Made by a program: the position numbers and the translations under genes | Notes under the pieces: model-generated | Database searches by the model: none | What the model saw: only the letters and a program-made list of their open reading frames with translations | Told to the model about the DNA's origin: nothing | Origin: an uncultured Lentisphaeraceae bacterium | GTDB lineage: Bacteria; Verrucomicrobiota; Kiritimatiellia; RFP12; DVOR01 | Length of the DNA: 64,000 nucleotides | Reading direction: 5' to 3' | Assembly: GCA_949289005.1 (NCBI GenBank) | Contig: CASEMQ010000070.1 | Span: 124,001-188,000, forward strand | Shown: one piece after another, positions 18,208 through 26,200 of the stretch | How positions within the stretch are numbered: the first letter of the stretch is position 1 | Layout of the letters: the number at the start of each line of letters is the position of its first letter

Positions 18208-18236
18208 AGTGTACACCCTCCCACCCGCCCTGACAA
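18208..18236 (-). promoter_or_regulatory. Sigma70-type promoter of cstA
   Basis: On the minus strand TTGTCA is followed by exactly 17 bp and TACACT. The -10 box ends 30 bp before the ATG, leaving a short leader with a good Shine-Dalgarno sequence. Confidence 0.65.
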
Positions 18237-18414
18237 GACTTAAAATCACAGAACGCACGAACGCCTCATCGCGTTTCCCGTTGTGAGGCGCCTCGCCAAA
18301 CATGCGGAAAACGTCTGGGGAATTCGCACGCTTTCAGCGAGATCCGGCGCACACTTTGCCCGGACACAAGTCGCCGGCATAGGCCATAACGCACCGGTCT
18401 TGTTGGTTGGGAAG

Positions 18415-18462
18415 GCACAAAAGAAGGGCCCCGCCGCACAGGTGAGAATGCGACGGGGCCCC
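18415..18462 (-). terminator. Rho-independent terminator of the PEP-CTERM-like remnant
   Basis: On the minus strand GGGCCCCG and the matching CGGGGCCC form a strong stem, extended by CGCA/TGCG beyond one mismatch (18426-18461). It is followed by TTCTTTTGT. It closes the short unit that starts at the promoter near 18770. Confidence 0.65.
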
Positions 18463-18736
18463 GTTGTTGGTGTAAAGCAATACGTCGAAGCTCGACGGCG
18501 GAGGGCGACACCGGCAAAGCCGAGCGCCAACAACGCCAAAGCCACGATCTCGGGACGATGGCAAAGCCTTCGGCGATGACGGCCAAGGCAACATTGAAGC
18601 AACCGCAGCCCTCGGTCTCGCTCGGCACGTCCGAACCTCGCCCAATCGTACCGGCGGCCTGCAATCTCTCGACCTCACGGACGGAGCAGATAAGTTGCCC
18701 CGTCACGGAGGCTCGCAGAAGTTGTCGGCAAGGCAT
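18463..18736 (-). pseudogene. Decayed PEP-CTERM-like gene
   Basis: A good promoter, a GGGAGA ribosome-binding site and an ATG at 18736 lead into a frame reading MPCRQLLRAS. About 60 residues later this frame reaches FAIVPRSW, while the neighbouring frame at the same place encodes PEIVALALLALGFAGVALRRR. That is a textbook PEP-CTERM tail: a Pro-Glu motif, a hydrophobic helix and an Arg cluster. Inserting one base after CCC would join the halves as FAIVPEIVALALL. No frame has a stop before the terminator, so the original stop is also lost. No signal peptide is visible. I read it as a decayed target of the exosortase at 13.6-15.2 kb; chance resemblance is possible. Confidence 0.4.
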
Positions 18737-18764
18737 GGGTCGATTCTCCCGAAACGATGGCGCC

Positions 18765-18792
18765 ATTATACCACCCGCCCCCGTTTATGCAA
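18765..18792 (-). promoter_or_regulatory. Promoter of the PEP-CTERM-like remnant
   Basis: TTGCAT, a 16-bp spacer and a perfect TATAAT on the minus strand, 29 bp upstream of the ATG at 18736. Confidence 0.55.
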
Positions 18793-18877
18793 CCCCTTTC
18801 ATGTTCTTTCTTTCATTAATGGGATGTGGTGGGTTTTACCTTCGTTTGACTTTCTTGCGCGTTTTGCTATTTCTTGC

Positions 18878-18907
18878 TTGTAATTTGAGAAGAGAAATGT
18901 TTATAAT
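18878..18907 (+). promoter_or_regulatory. Possible promoter of the tandem CsoR-like gene
   Basis: TTGTAA, an 18-bp spacer and TATAAT lie in an A+T-rich region 68 bp upstream of the ATG at 18975. A TTGACA at about 18926 has no good partner at normal spacing. Confidence 0.4.
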
Positions 18908-18974
18908 TTATCCAATTTGGTTGGGCATTGACACTACGTCGATGTATAGCCAAGTGTAATGAGAAGGTGAGAGT

Positions 18975-19619
18975 ATGAAAGTAAAGACCAGAGTAGCCCG
19001 CATGGCTCAGACGGAGGGCTCCGTCGCCGCCGAAAAGGCGGAGACGGGCGCAGTCTCCGTTTCCTTGCACCGCCGCATCAACAAGGTGATTGGCCAGTGC
19101 AATGGCATTGTCCGGATGTTTGAGCGCAAACTTCCGTGCGAAGACATCCTGCTTCAGGTAAGCGCGGCCAAGAATGCGCTTCATCGTGCCGGCCAGCTTC
19201 TTTTGGAGACCTACCTCCGCCAGTGCCTCGAGGAGGGCGTCAAGTCCGGTGATGTCACCGAGACCACCCGCCGGTTCTCGTGTGCCATCGATTATTTCTG
19301 TGCCAACGAGAAAGCACCCAAGCGTACCGACGAGGAGCTCGCGAGCGCGGAGAGTGCACTCTCGTCGTTGCGTGGCCGTATTGAGAAGGTCATCGCCCAG
19401 TGCAATTCCATCCTGCGTTTGGTCGATCGTGATGCCTCGTGTGAGGACATCTTGACGCGCGTGAGCGCCGCCAAGAGCGGGCTTCATCGCGTTGGCCAAG
19501 TGCTTCTGGAGCTCTATCTTCACTCGTGCATCCGCGAGGGCGTTAAGTTCGGCGATTCGGCCGAGGTCTCCCGCCGTTATGCGCGTGCCGTGGAATACTT
19601 CTGCCGCCAGAGCAAGTGA
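18975..19619 (+). CDS. Tandem-duplicated CsoR/CstR-family (DUF156) regulator
   Basis: A 214-residue protein made of two homologous CsoR-like helical domains (about 30-110 and 131-210), roughly half identical to each other. Each keeps the two signature cysteines 29 residues apart, as in CsoR and CstR: Cys55/Cys84 and Cys156/Cys185 (CEDIL and YL-x2-C contexts). The position of the copper-binding His of CsoR is Tyr80 and Tyr181, so a classical Cu(I) site is unlikely and a CstR-like persulfide/thiol sensor is more plausible. Extra cysteines repeat at 42/143 and 109/210. The first 28 residues are a polar leader. Ordinary family members are single domains of 85-120 residues that form tetramers. It is monocistronic. 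Confidence 0.75.
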   Translation: MKVKTRVARMAQTEGSVAAEKAETGAVSVSLHRRINKVIGQCNGIVRMFERKLPCEDILLQVSAAKNALHRAGQLLLETYLRQCLEEGVKSGDVTETTRRFSCAIDYFCANEKAPKRTDEELASAESALSSLRGRIEKVIAQCNSILRLVDRDASCEDILTRVSAAKSGLHRVGQVLLELYLHSCIREGVKFGDSAEVSRRYARAVEYFCRQSK

Positions 19620-19630
19620 ACCTCAGAGGA

Positions 19631-19674
19631 ACAGAAACGCCCGGGCGACGCGGTCGTCCGGGCGTTTCTGTTTT
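19631..19674. terminator. Strong hairpin terminator after the CsoR-like gene
   Basis: A long near-perfect stem, ACAGAAACGCCCGG against CCGGGCGTTTCTGT, is followed by TTTT. It lies 11 bp after the stop codon and could serve the convergent DUF2264 gene as well. Confidence 0.85.
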
Positions 19675-19697
19675 GGTGGCACGGTGAACAGGCTCAC

Positions 19698-20894
19698 TCA
19701 CTCAATGCCATGGTCGTTCGGGATGGGTTCACCCTGCCAGGCTCGGCGCGAGGTCCAGTCCCGCGCGGGATCCGTCCAGAAAGGATCATCCTCCGGAAGA
19801 CCAAGAGGGAGGAAGACGAACGTACAGAGGTAAAGCGAGCCGGAATTGATGTAATAGTCGCACATTTCCGGTTGTTGGCCGTTAAAGCCCATGCGGAGCC
19901 AGCCCTCAGGGGTGAAGTTCGCATCGATGACCTGGCGCTTGACGACGGCGGTGAGGGCGGCGCGCACCTGACCCGGCGGCACCTGCCAAAGTTTTTCCCG
20001 GCGGCGTGCCATATCCGCCAAGAGATGGAAGGCTCCCATGCGATAGCAAAGCGAGCGCCCAAAGGCCGGATAGGAACCATCGGGCGCGATCAGGCGTTCC
20101 AGCCAATTGGCGAAACGGCGAGCCCGGCGGCGCTCGGTGGGAAGGAACTTCGCGGCGGCCCGGTCGCCGAGCGCGGCTTGCGCCTCCAGAATGTCCAAGA
20201 GCATGGGGTGAATGACGTAACTGTTGTAGTAGTCGAAGTGGAAGAACGTGCCATCGCCGTAGACGCCGTCGCCCTTGTACCAACCATCGACAAACTTCTT
20301 GGTGCCCAAGTAGAGGCGCTCGCGGTTGCATTCGCCCGTGGCGACGCGGAGGAATGCCTCCACTTCGCCGGCGAAAAGCAACCAATTGTTGTTGCCCGGG
20401 CGGATGGCACGGCTCGCGCGAAATCGCTCCAGCCAGGCATCGCGGGTATCGGCATCCAACTCGCCCCAAAGGCGGTTGGGCGCGCGCAGGAAGGCTTGCG
20501 CCAGAAAGGCGTATTCCACAAGCGGCTGGTTGCCCTTGCCGTGCCCGACCCAATCGGCAGACTCGGGGGCGACGGCGTTACGAAGGGATTGGTGCGCCAG
20601 CGCGAGCAGGCGGGCGCGCACCTTGCCCTCGGCGGAGTCATCGGCCGGGAGTTCCAGCCAAGGTGCGAGACCATTGAGCGTGCGAGCGAGCGCCTCGAAG
20701 GAAGCGGTGGTCGCGCGGTTCGCATTGGTCATCGGGAGCGCACGCTGGAGATTGCCTTTGGCGCCCTGCGCGAGAACAGGTTCGGCGATGCGCGTGGCCG
20801 CCGCCACCCAGACGTCGCGGTCAGTGACGGCGCGTTCTGCATAGACCGCTCCAAAGGCCGCGAACGCCAACACGATGAGCGAAGTGAGACGCAT
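19698..20894 (-). CDS. Secreted DUF2264 family protein
   Basis: A 398-residue protein with an N-terminal signal peptide (hydrophobic through residue 19, cleavage near VYA-ER). The body is an alpha/alpha-barrel-like DUF2264 domain, with PGNNNWLLFAGEVEAFLR, GWYKGDGVYGDGTFFHFDYYNSYVIHP (motif positions about 170-235) and FNGQQPEMCDYYINSGSLY near the end. Family function is not established; members occur with glycoside hydrolases and sulfatases in polysaccharide-utilisation settings. It is 12 bp downstream of the sulfatase and is the last gene of that operon. Confidence 0.8.
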   Translation of the reverse strand: MRLTSLIVLAFAAFGAVYAERAVTDRDVWVAAATRIAEPVLAQGAKGNLQRALPMTNANRATTASFEALARTLNGLAPWLELPADDSAEGKVRARLLALAHQSLRNAVAPESADWVGHGKGNQPLVEYAFLAQAFLRAPNRLWGELDADTRDAWLERFRASRAIRPGNNNWLLFAGEVEAFLRVATGECNRERLYLGTKKFVDGWYKGDGVYGDGTFFHFDYYNSYVIHPMLLDILEAQAALGDRAAAKFLPTERRRARRFANWLERLIAPDGSYPAFGRSLCYRMGAFHLLADMARRREKLWQVPPGQVRAALTAVVKRQVIDANFTPEGWLRMGFNGQQPEMCDYYINSGSLYLCTFVFLPLGLPEDDPFWTDPARDWTSRRAWQGEPIPNDHGIE

Positions 20895-20906
20895 GATAGG
20901 AGACTC

Positions 20907-22412
20907 CTAGTTTTTCATTTTGGAAGTCGATGTTCCACGGGGGCGCGCACAACGCTCGCCGGGGAGTGGGAAGTCGGGATTGCGCACGTGTGCGGCGGCC
21001 ATCAGGCGCACGCCCTCGGCCACGCGCTCGGGGCAACGCGCGGCCAAGTCGGTCGTCTCGCCGGGATCCGCCTCCAGATCGTAGAGTTCCACGGTGCCTT
21101 TTGGGAGCGACCGAAACCATTTCCACTTGCCCACGCGAAGCGCCTGATGGTTCTTGAACTCCCAATAAAAGGGTTTGTCCGCACGATCGGGCGCGGCGCC
21201 GCCGGCCAAAAGCACGGTGAGGTCACACCCATCCGCCCCGGCGGGAATCGGCGCCCCGGCGGCGGCAAGCAGGGTGGGGAAAAGGTCCACCAACCATACG
21301 GGCGTCCGCAGGATCTGCCCCGCACGGCAGTGCCCGGGCCAGGCCACGACCAAAGGCACGCGGATGCCGCCCTCGCGCAATTCCGTCTTGCAGCCACGCA
21401 GCCCATGCGTGGCGTCGAAGAAGGCGCGATCGGTGCCGCCGTTGAAGGTGGTGCCGTTGTCGGAGGCGAAAATGAAAAGGGTGTTTTCAAGGCGCCCCGC
21501 GGCACGGAGCGCGGCTGCCAGACGGCCAACCTCGGCGTCCACGCGGCTGACCATCGCGGCATAGGCGGCGCGTGGGCGGCGCTGTGGCACGTAGCCGGCG
21601 CGCCCGAGGTAGGGCTTCTCGGGGAAGTCATAGGTATCCACCTCACGCTCGGGCGGTGCCAGGCCGACGTGCGGGAGCGGTGTGGCGTAGAAAAGAAAAA
21701 GTGGCGTGTCGGCTTCCGCCTCCGCGATGAAGCGTTCCGCCTCCGCGATGATGAGGTCCGGCGCATAGGTACGCCCGCGATAACGCACATAGGAGGCAGG
21801 GTCGTTGGGGTCGGCCGCCTTGGGGAAGACCTGGTGGGGGAAGAAGTCCGGGTTGTCGACCGGCACGCGACGGTCATCGTCCCACAGATAGGTCGGCCAA
21901 TACTGGTGCGCGTGGCGCTGGCAGTTGTAACCATAAAATCGGTCGAAGCCCTGCGCCAGGGGGCGGCCCTCGGTGTCGGGCCCGCCGAGCCCCCATTTGC
22001 CGAAGCAACCCGTGCGATAGCCCGCGGCCCGGAGACGGCGCGGCAGGGTGTCGGTACCAGCCGCGAGCGGCCATTGCCCTTCGGGATGCGCAGGGTCGTG
22101 CTTGTTGCGCTCCCAGTTGTCGCGCACTTGGGCGTGGCCCATGTGCAACCCGGTGAGCAGGCCACACCGCGAAGGCGCACACACGGGGCACGCCGAGTAA
22201 CAAGTCTCGAAACGGCACCCGGCCGCGGCAAGCCGGTCAATGTTCGGCGTACGGATCTTTTTTTGTCCATAGCACCCCAGCTCGAAGGGGCTCAGGTCGT
22301 CCGCCAACACCAACACGATGTCGGGGCGTGGCGCGACGGCGGTCGCGGCAGGCAGGACTGCGGCCATCCCGGCCGCACCCAAGGTCGCCAGAAAAGAACG
22401 GCGCGTTGGCAT
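20907..22412 (-). CDS. Secreted type I sulfatase
   Basis: About 501 residues. An N-terminal TRRSFLA motif followed by a hydrophobic stretch is a twin-arginine signal. The alkaline-phosphatase-like fold begins with VLVLADDLS (calcium ligands DD). The formylglycine motif is CAPSRCGLLTG near residue 80, with the modified Cys in C-x-P-S-R. SDNGTTF holds the further metal ligands (Asp-Asn) and GKWGLGG is the conserved substrate-side motif. It hydrolyses sulfate esters, probably on a host or algal glycan. Activation needs a formylglycine-generating or anaerobic SME enzyme, not in the window. It lies 5 bp after the ADP-ribosylglycohydrolase gene and 12 bp before DUF2264. Confidence 0.93.
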   Translation of the reverse strand: MPTRRSFLATLGAAGMAAVLPAATAVAPRPDIVLVLADDLSPFELGCYGQKKIRTPNIDRLAAAGCRFETCYSACPVCAPSRCGLLTGLHMGHAQVRDNWERNKHDPAHPEGQWPLAAGTDTLPRRLRAAGYRTGCFGKWGLGGPDTEGRPLAQGFDRFYGYNCQRHAHQYWPTYLWDDDRRVPVDNPDFFPHQVFPKAADPNDPASYVRYRGRTYAPDLIIAEAERFIAEAEADTPLFLFYATPLPHVGLAPPEREVDTYDFPEKPYLGRAGYVPQRRPRAAYAAMVSRVDAEVGRLAAALRAAGRLENTLFIFASDNGTTFNGGTDRAFFDATHGLRGCKTELREGGIRVPLVVAWPGHCRAGQILRTPVWLVDLFPTLLAAAGAPIPAGADGCDLTVLLAGGAAPDRADKPFYWEFKNHQALRVGKWKWFRSLPKGTVELYDLEADPGETTDLAARCPERVAEGVRLMAAAHVRNPDFPLPGERCARPRGTSTSKMKN

Positions 22413-22417
22413 CGCGT

Positions 22418-23209
22418 TCAGACTCCGTATTTGTTCCCAAAGGCATTCAAGATATTTTTGAGCGGCGCCGGCAGGAAGGCCAGTACCTGCGGTGCGAGCC
22501 TCTCGTCCGGCCCATAGTAGGCTTCCGCCACCGAGCAGGCGATGCACGCCTGCGTATCCGCGTCGCACCCCAACGCGATGGACTGCACCAAGCAATCCTC
22601 GAAGGAGTCCGTGCAAAGGAAGACGCCCAGCGCCAAAGGCACCGACCGCCACGTCTCGTCGAAACCGTCGCGCGCGGCCTGCTCGCGGAGCGTCTTCAGC
22701 GTCTTGGGGATGTCCCAGCCGAAACGCGACTGCAACTCCTCGCGGATTTGCGCCTTGTCCGAACCCCGCCGCGCCAGGAAAATGGCCATCGCCGTTGCTT
22801 GCGCGATGGCGATGCCCTTCGGGTGATCGTGCGAACACGCCGCCGACGCCGCCGCCTCCCGCAAGACATCGTCCAGTAAATTGAAGGCCCAGCCAACCGG
22901 CGCCACGCGCATGGCCGCGCCGTTGCCGAAACTGCCATAAGGACGCGGATCGCGTTTTCTCACCCAAAGCCGCCGGAACATCCCGCCAAAGCCGGCATCC
23001 GGATACTGTGTCGCCAACTCAAGGATGGTGTCTTTGTACGGACGCCCCTCCAAAATCGCTTTGGCCACCGCCAACGTCAGCACCGTGTCGTCCGAAAACG
23101 TCCGCGCGGGGTGCGCCAGATTGATCCGCGCCGCCTCCCGCTCCGGGTTAAACTCATAGGGGACGCCGCAAATGTCGCCCCAAATCGGTCCCAGTAGACA
23201 AACCTTCAT
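22418..23209 (-). CDS. ADP-ribosylglycohydrolase family protein
   Basis: About 263 residues. It shows the family metal sites: GPIWGDICGVPYE near the start, FSDDTVLTLAVAKAIL (Asp-Asp-Thr), GSFGNGAAMRVAPVG and GCDADTQACIACSVAEAYYG (Asp-x-Asp-Thr) near the end. Members remove ADP-ribose from proteins or small molecules; some act on other N-glycosides. It has no signal peptide, so it is cytoplasmic. ATG 23209 is preferred because AAAGGA lies 8 nt upstream; a longer frame from 23245 lacks one. It is the first gene of the operon with the sulfatase and DUF2264 genes, and 40 bp from the end of the giant gene. Confidence 0.88.
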   Translation of the reverse strand: MKVCLLGPIWGDICGVPYEFNPEREAARINLAHPARTFSDDTVLTLAVAKAILEGRPYKDTILELATQYPDAGFGGMFRRLWVRKRDPRPYGSFGNGAAMRVAPVGWAFNLLDDVLREAAASAACSHDHPKGIAIAQATAMAIFLARRGSDKAQIREELQSRFGWDIPKTLKTLREQAARDGFDETWRSVPLALGVFLCTDSFEDCLVQSIALGCDADTQACIACSVAEAYYGPDERLAPQVLAFLPAPLKNILNAFGNKYGV

Positions 23210-23249
23210 CCAAACAATCCTTTCTTGATAAGGAAACTCTATCACAACA

Positions 23250-26200
23250 TCACCGCGTCGTACACGTGTTTCTCCACGCCAACCCCCACCCTGCCACCCG
23301 CCGAACGCACCCAGCGTCCACCCAGACGATGTTGCGGTTCTCGCTGCTGCGCACCACCGTGTAGCCCGCCTTTAGGTACTGCTCGGCGATGTCGCGTTGC
23401 GCGGGCTTGTCCAGGCGGAGCGCCATCGCGTCCTCCTGACGATAACCCTTGCGCTCGCGGAAGACCTTCTCCGCCTTCAACGGCACCTTGCCCATGAAGT
23501 AATCGTCCGGAGAACGATGGTTCTGCGCGAAGTTCAGCGTCACCCGCGCAATCCGGTTCTGCTCCACCCAAATCACGCCCTGCTTCGCCTGAATGACGCT
23601 CCACCCCACCGAGGAATCCATCGCCTCGGAATAGCGCCCCACAGCCTTGCGGAACGGGCCGCCCTTGCGCAGGCCGCCTCCCGTGCCCGGCTCCTCCACG
23701 CCCAGCCGCTCCAGGTCGTCACGCAACGGCACGTAGTGCGGCGACAGCTTCAGCCACTCCGCCACCTGCTCCCCGGACAAAATGCCAGACTCCTCCAGAC
23801 GCTTCAGGTTCGCGCGGTTCATCCGGTAGATATGCCCCGCTGCCTCCTTCAGCGCCTGCCACTGCGTGTCCGTCAGCCGCTCGCGCATACCCTTCAGTCG
23901 CGTCGCCGCCTCCTCGTCCGAAATGCCCGCGCCTGCGTCCTTCCACTCCGCACGCTCTCGGATCATCCTGTTGCGCTCCGGCGCGAAGGTCGCCTGCAGG
24001 TAAAGATCCAGATCCGAGACGTCCAGGCCGTTCTGCGACAACACCTTCATCGCGGGCTTCACGAAGTCCCGGTCGATGTCCGCGTGCCGCGCCACGATTC
24101 GCCCATACGAGAGCGACATCGCCTTCGCGATATCCTCGTCCTCGGCCAATTCCACCCCCTCGCCGACGATCTGCCGTTGCGCCTTGATGAGCGGTGCGCG
24201 CACGTCCACCAGTTTCTTGTCCGCCAGCTCCGCCGCCGCCACGGACTTGCGCTTGATGTAATTCCAGTGCGTCTCATCCTCGCGCCGTCCCGCCAGGTCG
24301 CCCAGCTTGTCCACCGCGCCGCGCAGGCCGCCTTGCGGCAACGCCGCCTCGCGCTCCCGCTTCGCCCGCAGATACGCCTGCGTCTCCGGCGACAAGTCCG
24401 CCTCCGTCAGCCCCTTCGCCGCCAGCTCCTCGCGCAACCGCTTCTCCCAGCGCCCCTCGCGCAACGCGCCCGTCTGCGTGGGCGTTTCTGACTTGTCGGG
24501 CTTCTTGATGAAGTCCGGCTTGAGCCACACGTAGTCCGGGAGGTTGGCTTCGGATCCGTATTCGCGGACAAGGCGCTTGCGGGCGTCCGGGACGTTGTAA
24601 ATGCGGTTCATGTAGATGAGCGCAAGGTCGCTTTCCTCGCGCTTTAGCGCGTCGAGCTCATCCTCCCGGCCAAAGGTTTCCGGCATGGCCTCGAGATCCC
24701 GCTTGTTTTTGGCAAGGCGGGCGTCGTTCTGCTTGAGGCTTTCCTCAAGTGCGGGAATGGCGTCGATGTAGCGCTTGATGGCGTTGTCCATGCGGATGAC
24801 AAGACCGTCGTCCTGTACGTCGTTTGGCGAGAATGGCGTGCCCGTGCTACCAAGCAGATCCTTGGCGTTATGGGTGGGATAAGTGCCGTCGCCGGGAACG
24901 TACATCTGCAGGATGGCGTTGTCAAACAGCTCGCTCCCGGAAGATCCGCCCGTGGTGTGCAGTTTCCACTCGAAGCCGCGATAGAAGAGCGAATTGTTGC
25001 CATTGTCAAGCAGTTGCGCCAACGTCTTGACGTCCTTGACGCCTTTGCGGTTCTCCAGTTTCGCGTTGAGATACGTCGTCTTGCCCAAGTAGTTTAGGAT
25101 GGTGATCCCGGCGTACCAGTTTTGCGGATCTTTCACGCGAGGCTCGGCCAACTCCTGGATTTTCTTGCTTCGCTCGATGTTGCGCTGAATGATGGCACTC
25201 TGCGCGTCTGCGTTCGCGATGGCGTTCTCGACCGCGGAGCGTGTGCTGTAGTAGGTGTTCTTGGCGTCTTCCAACGCGACGCGTTTGCGCTTGACGTCCA
25301 CGCTTTGCGTCTGGAAAGGCGAGGCCATGCCCATCGCGATCACGTCGTCCGCGTTTAGCGTGTCTTCGTCGATTTCTTGTGCACGTCTGTCCGTCGGCTT
25401 GGCCGTCCAGATATTGTGGAAGGCTTCCAGTTTGTTTTTCACCTGCGTCCACTTGAAGACGTCCGCCGTCTTCTCGGTCACGTATTCGTAGATGCGCACC
25501 TTGAAGTCCGGGATTTCGTCCATGAGCGCGTTGCCTTGGCGTATGATACGCCCGTTGCGCTGTTCCAGGTCGGAGGGCCTCCACGGCACATCCAGATGGT
25601 GCAACGCCACCATACGCCGGTTCGCGTTCACGCCCGTGCCCATTGTCTCGGTCGATCCGATGAGCACACGTACCTTGCCTTTATTCATTCGCTTGAAGAG
25701 CCTGTTCTTCTCCTGAGGGGTCTTGTAGTCCTGCATGAAGGCGATTTCGTTGGGCGGGATACCCTGTGCGACAAGTTTGTCGCGGATGTCCCAGTAGACG
25801 ACGAACCCATACGCCTCTTTGTCCAGCTCCTTTTCTTTCCGCTTGAGTGTGTCCAAGTCCTCCATTTCGCCCAAAACGGAAATAGGATCCCCCGCCTGGG
25901 CGATTCTCTGTTGCAGCGCCTCGATTTTGAGCCTGACTTCCTCCAGCTTCACCTTGGCTCCCTCGCGGTCTTTCGGGGGGACGCCCATGTCGCAGAAGAT
26001 CATCTGTGTACCCTTGACGTTGGCGTATTGTCGATAATTCTCCAACACGTTGCTCACGCAAAGGTTGATCTTGCTCCCCGGGAAGTCTGGCGCGGAACGA
26101 TTGCGCAGACGTGCGTCCATCGCGGCGGCAACCGAGTCCGTCGTGACGGCCAGCATATTGTCGTCCGGCCAAAGAGCCTTCATATTCTGCGCACGCCAGC

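Larger units (their letters stand above)
18237..18974. other. 738-bp stretch without an intact gene
   Basis: It separates cstA from the CsoR-type gene. It holds a promoter, a frameshifted PEP-CTERM-like remnant and a terminator on the minus strand (18415-18792), and a promoter-like pair on the plus strand (18878-18907). The segment 18785-18974 is distinctly more A+T-rich than its surroundings. I see no convincing intact coding region. Confidence 0.6.

Noticed and set aside
19710..22517. A 935-codon plus-strand open frame opposite the DUF2264 and sulfatase genes
   Set aside because: It is antisense to two genes with clear family motifs, and its translation is low-complexity Arg/Gly/Glu-rich. 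G/C-rich third positions leave such antisense frames open.
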